This document shows, in pieces, positions 1 through 7,172 of a DNA stretch of 49,113 nt. The stretch lies in the NCBI GenBank assembly GCA_905234995.1, contig CAJOJV010000015.1:19288-68400 (forward strand), read 5' to 3'. The position numbers were made by a program, and so were the translations under genes. Each line of letters begins with the position of its first letter. Position 1 is the first letter of the stretch. This DNA comes from an uncultured Eubacterium sp. GTDB taxonomy: Bacteria; Bacillota; Clostridia; Oscillospirales; Acutalibacteraceae. The notes under the pieces were generated by a model that saw only the letters and a list, made by a program, of their open reading frames with translations, ran no database searches and was not told the origin of the DNA.

Positions 1-476
1 CCGCGCCGAATATAATCGGCGCTTTTTTTATGTATTGTCTGTAAGCCAAGCTCAACAAAAACAGGCTTGATTTTATTAATCTCGTCAAGCAGGGCAAGCA
101 CCTCGTCAGGCAGGCAGTCGGGGCGCGTTGCAATTGAAAGCGCCACGATATCGGGATTCTCAAGCGCTTCAAAGTATTTTTTTCGCAGCACCTGGGCGGG
201 TGCGTAGGTGTTAGTAAACGCCTGAAAATATGCAATATATTTCCCGCTTTTGATTTTGCCTGCAACCCGTGCCTTGCCCTTATCAATCTGTTCGGTTATT
301 GAGAGCTTGCGGCTTTCCGCAAAATCTCCGCTTCCGCCTGCTGAGCAGAAAATGCAGCCGCCCGTGCCGAGCGTGCCGTCACGGTTGGGACAGGTAAAGC
401 CCGCGTCAAGGCTGATTTTGTAAACCTTCTCGCCAAAGGTGTCCTTTAAGTATTGATTAAAACTATAATATTTCAT
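1..476 (-). CDS. Radical SAM protein, TIGR01212/YtqA-like (3' end outside window)
   Basis: Only the first 158 codons lie in the window; the gene runs off the left edge. The N-terminus reads MKYYSFNQYLKDTFGEKVYK, then a cysteine cluster CPNRDGTLGTGGCIFC that fits the iron-sulfur site of the TIGR01212 radical SAM family, then AYFQAFTNTYAP and SIATRPDCLPDEVL, both typical of that family. Members resemble oxygen-independent coproporphyrinogen oxidases and tRNA-modifying radical SAM enzymes; I cannot assign a substrate. The ATG overlaps the last 14 bases of the upstream phosphatase gene on the same strand. No good ribosome site precedes it, so translational coupling is likely. Confidence 0.85.
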   Translation of the reverse strand, partial: MKYYSFNQYLKDTFGEKVYKISLDAGFTCPNRDGTLGTGGCIFCSAGGSGDFAESRKLSITEQIDKGKARVAGKIKSGKYIAYFQAFTNTYAPAQVLRKKYFEALENPDIVALSIATRPDCLPDEVLALLDEINKIKPVFVELGLQTIHKKSADYIRR

Positions 477-1233
477 TTGCAATTTTGAAAAATTCTTCTT
501 TGGTCTTGCTGTTCCCGCAGTAGTATGATGCAACGGTGTTAAGCTCAATCTCACCGCCGTCCAGCGTGCCGCAAACGCCGCCCGCTTCCTTAAGAATCAG
601 CGTTGCCCCTGCAATATCCCACGGGCGCAGAATAAGCTCGTAAAATAAATCTGCCTTGCCCGCCGCAACATAGCAGATATCAAGCGCCGCAGAGCCGCCG
701 CGCCTAACCTCAATGCACTTATAGAAAACCTGCTCAGTAAGTCTAAAGGTCTTTGCCGCAAGCTCATGCTCGTAAGGGCAGGTGCCGAAAAGGACAAGGC
801 TGTGCGCCAAATCACAGTCTGAAACATGAATGGGCTTGCCGTTTAAAAATGCGCCTCTGCCTTTTTCAGCATAGTAAATATTGTCCAAATCAGGGTCCAT
901 AACGCAGCCGATAATCAGCTCCTTGTCCTTTGCAAGGCCAACGCTGATTGCGCTGTGCTGAAAGCCTTTAACGAAATTCGTCGTGCCGTCAATCGGGTCG
1001 ATGATAAAGCAGTAGCCGTCCGAAAGCTCTTTGTTTCCGTCGCCCTCCTCGCCAAGGAATTTGCAGTCAGGAATAAGAGCTGAAAGCTTTTCAAATAAAA
1101 AGTCCTGAATCATTTTATCGTATTTCGTAACGAGGTTAACGCTGCTGCCCTTGTCCTCAACACCCAGATCTTCGCCTGCGCTTCTATATATTTCGCCCGC
1201 TTCTTTAACGATTTTAACTATTTCCTCAAGCAT
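463..1233 (-). CDS. Inositol monophosphatase family protein
   Basis: A Mg2+-dependent phosphatase of the IMPase/SuhB superfamily, about 256 residues, the usual length. The three metal/phosphate motifs are intact: GEEGDG, DPIDGTTNF and, near the C-terminus, WDIAGATLILKEAGG. Substrate is open: inositol phosphate, histidinol phosphate (HisN-type) and 3'-phosphoadenosine phosphate enzymes share this fold. The histidine genes 19 kb away make a HisN role conceivable but unproven. I chose the ATG at 1233 over an in-frame TTG 18 bases upstream because AAGGAG sits 7 bases before it. It precedes and overlaps the radical SAM gene and diverges from murT. Confidence 0.9.
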   Translation of the reverse strand: MLEEIVKIVKEAGEIYRSAGEDLGVEDKGSSVNLVTKYDKMIQDFLFEKLSALIPDCKFLGEEGDGNKELSDGYCFIIDPIDGTTNFVKGFQHSAISVGLAKDKELIIGCVMDPDLDNIYYAEKGRGAFLNGKPIHVSDCDLAHSLVLFGTCPYEHELAAKTFRLTEQVFYKCIEVRRGGSAALDICYVAAGKADLFYELILRPWDIAGATLILKEAGGVCGTLDGGEIELNTVASYYCGNSKTKEEFFKIANEIL

Positions 1234-1264
1234 AATCCTGCTCCTTATCAATTTGCTAATATCA

Positions 1265-1292
1265 ATTGTATCATAAATAAAAATTTAATCAA
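1265..1292 (-). promoter_or_regulatory. Promoter for the phosphatase/radical SAM pair
   Basis: On the minus strand TTGATT (1287-1292) and TACAAT (1265-1270) are separated by 16 bases, with a TG one base before the -10 (extended -10). It lies about 30 bases upstream of the phosphatase start codon. Confidence 0.55.
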
Positions 1293-1298
1293 TATACT
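1293..1298 (+). promoter_or_regulatory. Candidate -10 element for murT
   Basis: TATACT ends 6 bases before the murT ATG and no ribosome site is visible. If this is the -10, transcription would start at or near the A of the ATG, giving a leaderless mRNA. No convincing -35 is seen at 17 bases. Tentative. Confidence 0.25.
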
Positions 1299-1304
1299 TT
1301 TAAT

Positions 1305-2615
1305 ATGATTACAATTATAACTATATTTATTTCACGCCTTGCAGAGCGAATACTCCGCCTTTTCGGCAGGGGAGCAACCACTTTGCCCGGGCGCATAGCG
1401 TTAAAGCTTAAACCGAATATTCTTTCAACCCTTTCAAAGAACGTCTGCGTTGTTATGATAACCGGCACAAACGGTAAAACGACGACGGCAAGGATTATTG
1501 AACAGGGCTTTAAAAGCAGCGGCAAAAGCTATTTCATAAACCGCTCAGGCGCAAATCTTATAACGGGAATAACAACTGCTTTTCTCTCAAATTGCAACGC
1601 CCTCGGCAAATGTAAAAAGCAGTATGCAATCATTGAGTGCGATGAAAATGCGCTAAAGAGGGTCAGCCTTTATGTTAAGGCAAAAATCCTTGTTGTAACA
1701 AACGTTTTCCGCGATCAGCTGGATAGATACGGCGAGGTTTCGCACACCCTTTCAGCCATCAGAGGGGGCGCAGAAAATATGCCTGATTGCCTTTTGGTGC
1801 TCAATGCTGATGACCCGCTCACCTTCAGCCTTTCACGTTTTAAAAACGCTTATTGCTCCTTTGGCATAGACGTACCTCTTTCCCGCGGCGGCAGCGAGGA
1901 TAATTCTTATTGCGTGTTTTGCCACGCGCCTTATAGGTATAGCTTTCGCACGTTCAGCCAGCTGGGCGGCTTTTGTTGCCCCGGCTGCGGTTATGAGCGG
2001 CTTGCGCCCACTGCCTCCTGCACGGAAATTCTTAATGAAACTGCCGATTTCAGCCAAATCCTTGCAAGGATAGGCAGCACACAAATGCTGCTCATGGTCA
2101 ATCTCGGTTCGGTTTATAATATCTATAACGCCCTTGCTGCCGCGCAGGTGCTGTATTCTCTTGGCTTTTCTCAGCTTGAAATTGAGAATGCGCTTGCAGC
2201 CTTTAATGGCGCCTTCGGCAGAATGGAAAGCTTCGGCAGCCTGCGGATGCTGCTGGTTAAAAACCCTGCGGGTTTTACGCAGACGATGAATTATATCTAT
2301 AATCTCTCTGCAAAAAATCTGATTTTCATTCTTAATGATAATGATGCGGACGGGCGCGATGTTTCGTGGATATGGGATGCGGATATAAATATCAATCCCT
2401 CCGTTGAGCAAATTTATACTTTCGGTATTCGCTCGGGCGATATGGCGCTTCGCCTCAAATATGCAGGCTATCAGCCAAAGATTATAAAAAGCTATAAGGA
2501 GTTTTATGCCCTTTGTGCAGAGGAAAACACAGTCCTTATCCCCACATATACGGCAATGATGGCGCTTCGACCGTATCTTGCTCGGAAATTTAAAAAGGAG
2601 GAGTTTTGGCGATGA
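1305..2615 (+). CDS. murT: Lipid II isoglutaminyl synthase, Mur ligase subunit MurT
   Basis: The ATP-dependent Mur-ligase-like subunit of the MurT/GatD complex, which amidates the D-glutamate of lipid II at the cytoplasmic membrane face. 436 residues. The P-loop GTNGKTTT is near residue 50. A Cys4 ribbon (CVFC...CCPGC) interrupts the central domain, as in known MurT. The C-terminal DUF1727 region carries NPAGFTQTM and NDNDADGRDVSWIWD. The N-terminus (hydrophobic helix, then GRGATTLPGRIALK) aligns with the family start, so ATG 1305 is probably correct although no Shine-Dalgarno sequence precedes it. The stop overlaps the gatD start as ATGA. Confidence 0.93.
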   Translation: MITIITIFISRLAERILRLFGRGATTLPGRIALKLKPNILSTLSKNVCVVMITGTNGKTTTARIIEQGFKSSGKSYFINRSGANLITGITTAFLSNCNALGKCKKQYAIIECDENALKRVSLYVKAKILVVTNVFRDQLDRYGEVSHTLSAIRGGAENMPDCLLVLNADDPLTFSLSRFKNAYCSFGIDVPLSRGGSEDNSYCVFCHAPYRYSFRTFSQLGGFCCPGCGYERLAPTASCTEILNETADFSQILARIGSTQMLLMVNLGSVYNIYNALAAAQVLYSLGFSQLEIENALAAFNGAFGRMESFGSLRMLLVKNPAGFTQTMNYIYNLSAKNLIFILNDNDADGRDVSWIWDADININPSVEQIYTFGIRSGDMALRLKYAGYQPKIIKSYKEFYALCAEENTVLIPTYTAMMALRPYLARKFKKEEFWR

Positions 2616-3331
2616 AGCTTCGCATTGCTCATCTTTATCCCGATTTGCTCAATTTGTATGGTGATTCGGGCAATTTGCTCTGCTTTAAAAAGCGCCTTGA
2701 ATGGCGGGGAATTGATTGCAGTATTAACGCCCTTGTATCGGGGCGTGATTTTCTTTTTGATGATTATGATATTATTTTTATCGGCGGCGGTCAGGATTTT
2801 GAGCAAACCCTCGTCCTGCGCGATTTATCAAGGCGCAAGGCGTTTTCTCTTGCGGATGCGGTTGAGCGCGGCACGGTTATTCTCGCCATCTGCGGCGGCT
2901 ATCAGCTCCTCGGAAAATATTATGAAACTTATAAGGGCGAACGGCTGGATTTCACGGGAATTCTGGATTTTTACACGATAGGTTCAAGAAAAAGATTAAT
3001 AGGCAATTATGAATTCAAAACCGCGGAAAAAATCAGGGTAATCGGCTTTGAAAATCATTCGGGAAAAACCTATCTGGGGCAGGGGATTTCACCCCTCGGC
3101 AAAGTGATTTTCGGCTCTGGAAATAACGGCAAGGATAACACAGAGGGAGCAAGATATAAAAACACCTTCTGCACCTATTCCCACGGCCCCGTGCTGCCGA
3201 AAAATCCCGATTTCTGCGATTTGCTTTTGCAAAGGGCGCTTGAGCGTAAGTATGAAAACGCCTGTCTGGAGCCGCTTGATAACAGCCTTGAACTCCTTGC
3301 AAGAAAGCAAGTCAGGGATTTATATATTTAA
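2612..3331 (+). CDS. gatD: Lipid II isoglutaminyl synthase, glutamine amidotransferase GatD
   Basis: A class I glutamine amidotransferase-like (CobB/CobQ-type) subunit that releases ammonia from glutamine for MurT. 239 residues. The nucleophile cysteine lies in AICGGYQLLG, and the catalytic histidine is in YSHGPVLPKNP near the C-terminus. The N-terminal LRIAHLYPDLLNLYGDSGN is a family signature. Start ATG 2612 is preceded by AAGGAGGAG at 8 bases and overlaps the murT stop by 4 bases, so the two subunits are co-translated. A TTG six bases upstream is in frame but less likely. Confidence 0.94.
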   Translation: MKLRIAHLYPDLLNLYGDSGNLLCFKKRLEWRGIDCSINALVSGRDFLFDDYDIIFIGGGQDFEQTLVLRDLSRRKAFSLADAVERGTVILAICGGYQLLGKYYETYKGERLDFTGILDFYTIGSRKRLIGNYEFKTAEKIRVIGFENHSGKTYLGQGISPLGKVIFGSGNNGKDNTEGARYKNTFCTYSHGPVLPKNPDFCDLLLQRALERKYENACLEPLDNSLELLARKQVRDLYI

Positions 3332-3344
3332 TTCCTAATGATTT

Positions 3345-3935
3345 TTGTTTCACCCGTGGTGCCGCTGCACTTTTGAAATCGTTGTTGAGGATTGGGATAA
3401 GTGGATAGAAAACTACACCAAAACTCACACCCGACAGCAGGCGGAGAAGGTCTTGAATAATTTTTATGAAGGTGCTATAATAGGCACAACATCATATAAT
3501 ATTGACGATATACATAGAGCAATATCATCACCTAAGGCAAATTTTGTAACAACTGATTTGAACAATCCAGGGCATTTATTTGGTGTTGCCGTTGAAAACG
3601 TTAAGCCCGAAAAAGGTTATTATGATGTTAAAGCCCATGGGGATTATGACGGTATATATATTTTTGAGACTGCTGTTGATGCAAACGAACTTGCAAGAAT
3701 TCTCTTAGCAAGAAAGGATTATAACGGGCAATCAATACGATTATTAAGTTGTAACACTGGAAAAATGGTCAATGACACTTGTTTTGCCCAAGAATTATCA
3801 AATGCATTAATGGTAAATGTCAAAGCTCCGAATAAAATGATTATTGTTGATGATGATGGCAAACTATATGTTTACGAATCATTATTGTTAAAAGAAAAAG
3901 GTGAGTTTATTGAATTCAAACCCAAAAAAATATGA
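3345..3935 (+). CDS. 5'-truncated phage head-morphogenesis/polymorphic toxin C-terminal module
   Basis: Residues 1-35 (HPWCRCTFEIVVEDWDKW, then a QQAEKV stretch) look like the tail of an SPP1 gp7/Mu gpF-type minor head protein. Residues 45-196 resemble a toxin tip with AHGDYDG (His98) and RLLSCNTGK (Cys136), then FAQELSNAL and a strand-rich end. His followed by SCNTG recurs in polymorphic toxin tips and suggests a caspase-like (clan CD) His-Cys dyad; that function is inference. The frame is closed by TGA at 3339 and the only upstream start is a TTG without a ribosome site, so this is probably the remnant of a longer gene. AT-richer than gatD. The 3' end overlaps the probable immunity gene. 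Confidence 0.6.
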   Translation: MFHPWCRCTFEIVVEDWDKWIENYTKTHTRQQAEKVLNNFYEGAIIGTTSYNIDDIHRAISSPKANFVTTDLNNPGHLFGVAVENVKPEKGYYDVKAHGDYDGIYIFETAVDANELARILLARKDYNGQSIRLLSCNTGKMVNDTCFAQELSNALMVNVKAPNKMIIVDDDGKLYVYESLLLKEKGEFIEFKPKKI

Positions 3936-4233
3936 ATCAATTCGTTGGAACGATGATGTTTACGAAGGCGAAAAAATTTCTGAAAAAGGCAAAGTGTTAG
4001 AGTATTTGAAAAAATATCACAAATTTGAGAATATGCATCTTTTTACATCATCCCCATTTGTCGATAGAAAAACAAAAGAAGTTGTAAAGAAAACAACAGA
4101 TGGGTCATTTACTGACGGGAAATATGAGTGGCTTGAGTCTGATATTTATCACATAGAAAAGTATAATATGCCCTTAAAGCCTGATTTTATAAATCACGTT
4201 TTAAAGCAATCAAATGAGCACCATGCAGAATAA
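3910..4233 (+). CDS. Probable immunity protein for the adjacent toxin module
   Basis: About 107 acidic and aromatic residues with no signal peptide or membrane segment. The pattern MHLFTSSPFVDRKT...GSFTDGKYEWLESDIYHIEKY resembles small immunity proteins encoded directly after SCNTG-type toxin tips (family recollection, not searched). The TTG at 3910 is preferred because AAAGGTGA lies 5 bases before it; an in-frame GTG at 3901 has no such site. It overlaps the toxin ORF by 26 bases, the usual arrangement for toxin/immunity pairs. It can be expressed even if the toxin is dead, in which case it would act as an orphan immunity gene. Confidence 0.6.
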   Translation: MNSNPKKYESIRWNDDVYEGEKISEKGKVLEYLKKYHKFENMHLFTSSPFVDRKTKEVVKKTTDGSFTDGKYEWLESDIYHIEKYNMPLKPDFINHVLKQSNEHHAE

Positions 4234-4247
4234 GCACGGTGCTTTTA
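4217..4247 (+). terminator. Hairpin after the immunity gene
   Basis: AGCACC (4217-4222) pairs with GGTGCT (4238-4243) across a 15-base loop and is followed by TTTATTA. The left arm lies inside the immunity gene's last codons. A weak intrinsic terminator. Confidence 0.4.
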
Positions 4248-4271
4248 TTATGCCTATTTGGAGGTTTAAAT

Positions 4272-4436
4272 ATGAAATGCCCTTATGCAGTAAACCGCAG
4301 CACTGTAACCGTAACAGAGATTGAGTATGAAAAAGAGGATGAAACCTTTCTTGAATCAAACTCAACTGTTAGCCAAATAAATACTGCCTGGTTTGTTGAT
4401 TTTCTGTTATCTATATTAAAAATAGAAAAATCTTAA
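4272..4436 (+). CDS. Small phage-type protein with degenerate C-terminus
   Basis: 54 residues from ATG 4272, which has GGAGG 7 bases upstream. It starts MKCPYAVNRSTVTVTEIEYE, and a NTAWFVDF segment follows. Similar short proteins with an N-terminal CPYAV/CPVNR motif and several C-terminal cysteines occur in Clostridial prophages (recollection). Here the C-terminal half has no cysteine and turns hydrophobic (FLLSILKIEK), so it looks truncated or rewritten. Together with the upstream head-protein tail it marks a prophage scar between gatD and rpsB. Confidence 0.5.
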   Translation: MKCPYAVNRSTVTVTEIEYEKEDETFLESNSTVSQINTAWFVDFLLSILKIEKS

Positions 4437-4443
4437 ATTTTTC

Positions 4444-4472
4444 TTGATTTTCGCTGCTTGCCGTGTTATTAT
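4444..4472 (+). promoter_or_regulatory. rpsB promoter
   Basis: TTGATT (4444-4449), a 17-base spacer, TATTAT (4467-4472). The predicted transcript start near 4479 falls at the first leader hairpin. It would drive rpsB-tsf and probably the TM2 gene. Confidence 0.7.
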
Positions 4473-4478
4473 ATTTCA

Positions 4479-4601
4479 GCATAGTCTATAGGTGCGCCTA
4501 TCGCTATGCAAACCACACATCGCGTTTTAGCCCCAAGGTTATAAAAAGCGGGCTTTGCCATTATGCGCGGTGGCGGTATAACCTAAAAGGAGGAAATAAA
4601 A
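4479..4601 (+). promoter_or_regulatory. Structured 5' leader of rpsB
   Basis: Two nested structures are visible. Hairpin 1 (4480-4508) has an outer CATAG/CTATG and an inner ATAGG/CCTAT stem. Structure 2 has an 8-bp perfect stem, AGGTTATA (4536-4543) with TATAACCT (4577-4584), enclosing a GC-rich bulge and ending just before the AAAGGAGG ribosome site. This arrangement suits autoregulation by a ribosomal protein such as S2; that is inference from position and fold only. Confidence 0.45.
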
Positions 4602-5357
4602 ATGGCAAATGTAGTTTCAATGAAACAGCTTTTAGAAGCAGGTGTTCATTTCGGACACCAGACCAGAAGATGGAACCCCAAAATGGCTGAATACATCTTC
4701 ACAGAGCGTAACGGCATCTATATCATCGACCTTCAGAAAACAGTTAAGAAGCTCGATGAGGCTTATATGTTCGTTCGCGATCTTGCTGCTGACGGCGGCT
4801 CAATCATCTTTGTTGGCACAAAGAAGCAGGCTCAGGATTCCATTAAGGAAGAGGCAGAGCGCTGCGGTATGCCGTATGTTAACGCTCGTTGGCTCGGCGG
4901 TATGCTCACAAACTTTAAGACCATCCGCGGTCGTGTAGCCCGTCTTGCTCAGCTCAAGAAGATGCGTGAGGACGGCACCTTTGATCTCCTTCCTAAGAAG
5001 GAAGTTGCAGGCCTTGAGCTTGAAATTGAAAAGCTTGAAAAGTATCTCGGCGGTATCACTGAGATGAAAAAGGTTCCAGAGGCAATGTTCATCGTTGACC
5101 CTCGCAAGGAAAGAATTGCAGTTTCAGAGGCAATCAAGCTCGGTCTTCCGATTGTTGCTATCGTTGATACAAACTGTGATCCCGATGAAATTGATTACGT
5201 TATCCCCGGTAATGACGACGCTATTCGCGCAGTAAAGCTTATCGCAGGCGCTATGGCTTCCGCTGTAATCGAGGGCAGAGACGGTCAGGATGCTGTTGCT
5301 GCTTCCGAGGAGGCTGCTGAGGCTGAGGCTCCCGCAGAGGAAGAAGCTGCTGAATAA
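4602..5357 (+). CDS. rpsB: 30S ribosomal protein S2
   Basis: Ribosomal protein uS2 of the small subunit. 251 residues beginning [20 protein letters not shown], with the S2 signatures [15 protein letters not shown] and [16 protein letters not shown]. The C-terminal 20 residues are an alanine/glutamate-rich tail, a common variable extension. ATG is preceded by AAAGGAGG at 9 bases. Codon use is biased toward a small set, as for a highly expressed gene. First gene of the conserved rpsB-tsf-pyrH-frr order. Confidence 0.98.
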   Translation: MANVVSMKQLLEAGVHFGHQTRRWNPKMAEYIFTERNGIYIIDLQKTVKKLDEAYMFVRDLAADGGSIIFVGTKKQAQDSIKEEAERCGMPYVNARWLGGMLTNFKTIRGRVARLAQLKKMREDGTFDLLPKKEVAGLELEIEKLEKYLGGITEMKKVPEAMFIVDPRKERIAVSEAIKLGLPIVAIVDTNCDPDEIDYVIPGNDDAIRAVKLIAGAMASAVIEGRDGQDAVAASEEAAEAEAPAEEEAAE

Positions 5358-5414
5358 TCAGTTTTATTACAAATTGTATAATCTTAACAAATAAATATTG
5401 TGGAGGAATGTAAA

Positions 5415-6527
5415 ATGGCATTTACAGCTCAGGATGTAAAAGCTCTTCGTGAGAAGACAGGCGTTGGCATGATGGAGTGCAAAAAGGCGCTCACAGAAGC
5501 TGACGGCGATATGGAAAAGGCTATTGATTATCTTCGTGAAAGAGGTCTTGCTGCTGCACAGAAGAAGGCTGCAAGAATCGCCGCAGAGGGCGTAGTTCTT
5601 TCTTATGCAGACCCCGCTCTCAAAAAGGGCGTTGTTATTGAGGTTAACTCTGAAACAGACTTCGTTGCTAAGAATGAAAAGTTCGTTGGCTTCGTAACAG
5701 ACCTTGCTAAAACCGTTCTTGCAACAGGCGTTAGCACTGTTGAGGAGCTTGCTGCTGCAGATTATATGGGCACAGGCAGAACCGTAACGGAAACTCTTAA
5801 TGATCTCATCCTTTCAATCGGCGAGAATATGAAAATCCGCCGCTTTGAGGTTATGGACGGCATCGTTTCAACTTACGTACACGGCGGCGGCTCAGTCGGC
5901 GTAATGGTTGGCTTTGACGTTGCTGATGAAGCAAAGGCTTCTGATCCCGCATTTGATGAAATGGGCAAGAATGTTGCAATGCAGATTGCTGCAATGAGCC
6001 CAACCTATCTCGGCAAGGCTGATATTTCCGAGGATGAAATGGCTAAGATGCACTCAATCACTGTTGACAGCGCACTTAATAAGCCCGATTCTCTTCCGAG
6101 ACCTATCCTTCAGAGCCTCACCGATGAAGCTTGCGGCGGCAAGTGGAGCGAAGAGGATACCAATATTTATAAGGGCCTTGACAATAAGCAGCTTAAGAAT
6201 TTTCCGAACTTCATTTCAAAGGAAGCTTATGAAATCCTTGCAGGTATCGCAGTTTCTCATAAGGCTGAAATTGTTGAAAACAAGATTTTCACAGGTCTTG
6301 TTCAGGGCAGACTTGCAAAGCAGATTAAGGAAATCTGCCTGTTAGAGCAGGATTTCGTTCGCTCAGACCTCTTTGAAGGCACTGTTGAGGGCTACATCAA
6401 CGATGTTGCTAAGAAGCTCGGCACAGAGATTAAGGCAACCGGCTTCATTCGTTTAACAAGAGGCGAGGGCCTTGAGAAGAAGCAGGAAAACTTTGCAGAG
6501 GAAATTGCAAAGCAGATTAATGGCTAA
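5415..6527 (+). CDS. tsf: Elongation factor Ts, with an enlarged C-terminal core
   Basis: The guanine-nucleotide exchange factor for EF-Tu. The N-terminal UBA-like domain (QDVKALREKTGVGMMECKKA) and the core motif NSETDFVAKNEKF are standard. At 370 residues it is clearly longer than the roughly 290-305 usual in Firmicutes. The extra length lies around residues 222-285, between ALNKP and QGRLAKQIKEICLLEQ, and includes GGKWSEEDTNIYKG and AYEILAGIAVSHKA. The reading frame is continuous, so this is an insertion, not a frameshift. ATG 5415 follows GGAGG by 8 bases; an in-frame GTG at 5400 is too far upstream. Confidence 0.96.
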   Translation: MAFTAQDVKALREKTGVGMMECKKALTEADGDMEKAIDYLRERGLAAAQKKAARIAAEGVVLSYADPALKKGVVIEVNSETDFVAKNEKFVGFVTDLAKTVLATGVSTVEELAAADYMGTGRTVTETLNDLILSIGENMKIRRFEVMDGIVSTYVHGGGSVGVMVGFDVADEAKASDPAFDEMGKNVAMQIAAMSPTYLGKADISEDEMAKMHSITVDSALNKPDSLPRPILQSLTDEACGGKWSEEDTNIYKGLDNKQLKNFPNFISKEAYEILAGIAVSHKAEIVENKIFTGLVQGRLAKQIKEICLLEQDFVRSDLFEGTVEGYINDVAKKLGTEIKATGFIRLTRGEGLEKKQENFAEEIAKQING

Positions 6528-6557
6528 TTGCCGATTGTGATTTAAAGGAGAATAATT

Positions 6558-7001
6558 ATGATTTGTAACGTTTGTGGCGCACAGCTTGAGGATAATGCAA
6601 CCTTCTGCTCACATTGCGGCAATCCCGTAACTCCGCAGAACAATCAGGCTCAATATAATAATGCAGCTGCATATCAGCAGCCTGTATATAATCAGGCACC
6701 TCCTCAGCAGCAAGGCTATGCTAATTATCAGCAGCCTCCTGTACAGGGCAGCGTTAAGGGCTCAAAGGATAAGGTTGTTGCCGGTCTTCTGGCAATATTC
6801 CTTGGTTCTCTCGGTATCCACAAGTTCTATCTCGGATATACGAAGGCAGCGGTTATTATGCTTCTCGTAACCCTTTTAACCTTCGGCGTCGGCGCAACAG
6901 TTATGGCAATTATTGCTTTGATTGAAGGTATTATGTATCTCACAAAGTCCGACGAGGAGTTTTATTACACTTACGAGGCTAATCAGAAGGAATGGTTCTA
7001 A
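6558..7001 (+). CDS. Zinc-ribbon and TM2 domain membrane protein
   Basis: 147 residues. The N-terminus is a zinc ribbon, CNVCGAQ...FCSHCGNPV. A low-complexity Gln/Asn/Pro/Tyr linker covers residues 30-70. Two hydrophobic helices form a TM2 domain with the GIHKFYLGYT signature. The function of TM2 proteins in bacteria is unknown. AAAGGAG lies 8 bases before the ATG. It follows tsf by 30 bases with the same biased codon use, so it is probably read from the rpsB promoter, and the terminator after it closes the unit. Confidence 0.85.
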   Translation: MICNVCGAQLEDNATFCSHCGNPVTPQNNQAQYNNAAAYQQPVYNQAPPQQQGYANYQQPPVQGSVKGSKDKVVAGLLAIFLGSLGIHKFYLGYTKAAVIMLLVTLLTFGVGATVMAIIALIEGIMYLTKSDEEFYYTYEANQKEWF

Positions 7002-7020
7002 AAACAAATATTTGATTTCA

Positions 7021-7051
7021 ATGAGCATCTCATCCGAGATGCTCATTTTTT
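7021..7051 (+). terminator. Intrinsic terminator after the rpsB-tsf-TM2 unit
   Basis: An 11-bp perfect stem (ATGAGCATCTC with GAGATGCTCAT), a 4-base loop and a T run. Confidence 0.9.
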
Positions 7052-7094
7052 GTGCAAAGGGGGATTTCTTTACTGATTTATTTTTCTAAATCTA

Positions 7095-7123
7095 TTTACT
7101 TTTATTAAAATACTTGCTATAAT
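7095..7123 (+). promoter_or_regulatory. Promoter of the secreted repeat protein
   Basis: TTTACT (7095-7100), 17 bases, then a perfect TATAAT (7118-7123) with TG one base upstream (extended -10). Confidence 0.7.
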
Positions 7124-7172
7124 AACTATGGATAATTCTGCACTTCTTTAGCATTTACGAGTGGTGATAATT

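Noticed and set aside
3345-3350. TTG 3345 as a genuine start of an intact toxin gene
   Set aside because: No ribosome site, TGA two codons upstream, and the first residues match the interior of a head protein.
4463-4690. 75-codon open frame covering the rpsB leader
   Set aside because: It crosses the promoter -10, the leader hairpins and the rpsB start in another frame; no ribosome site and no known product.
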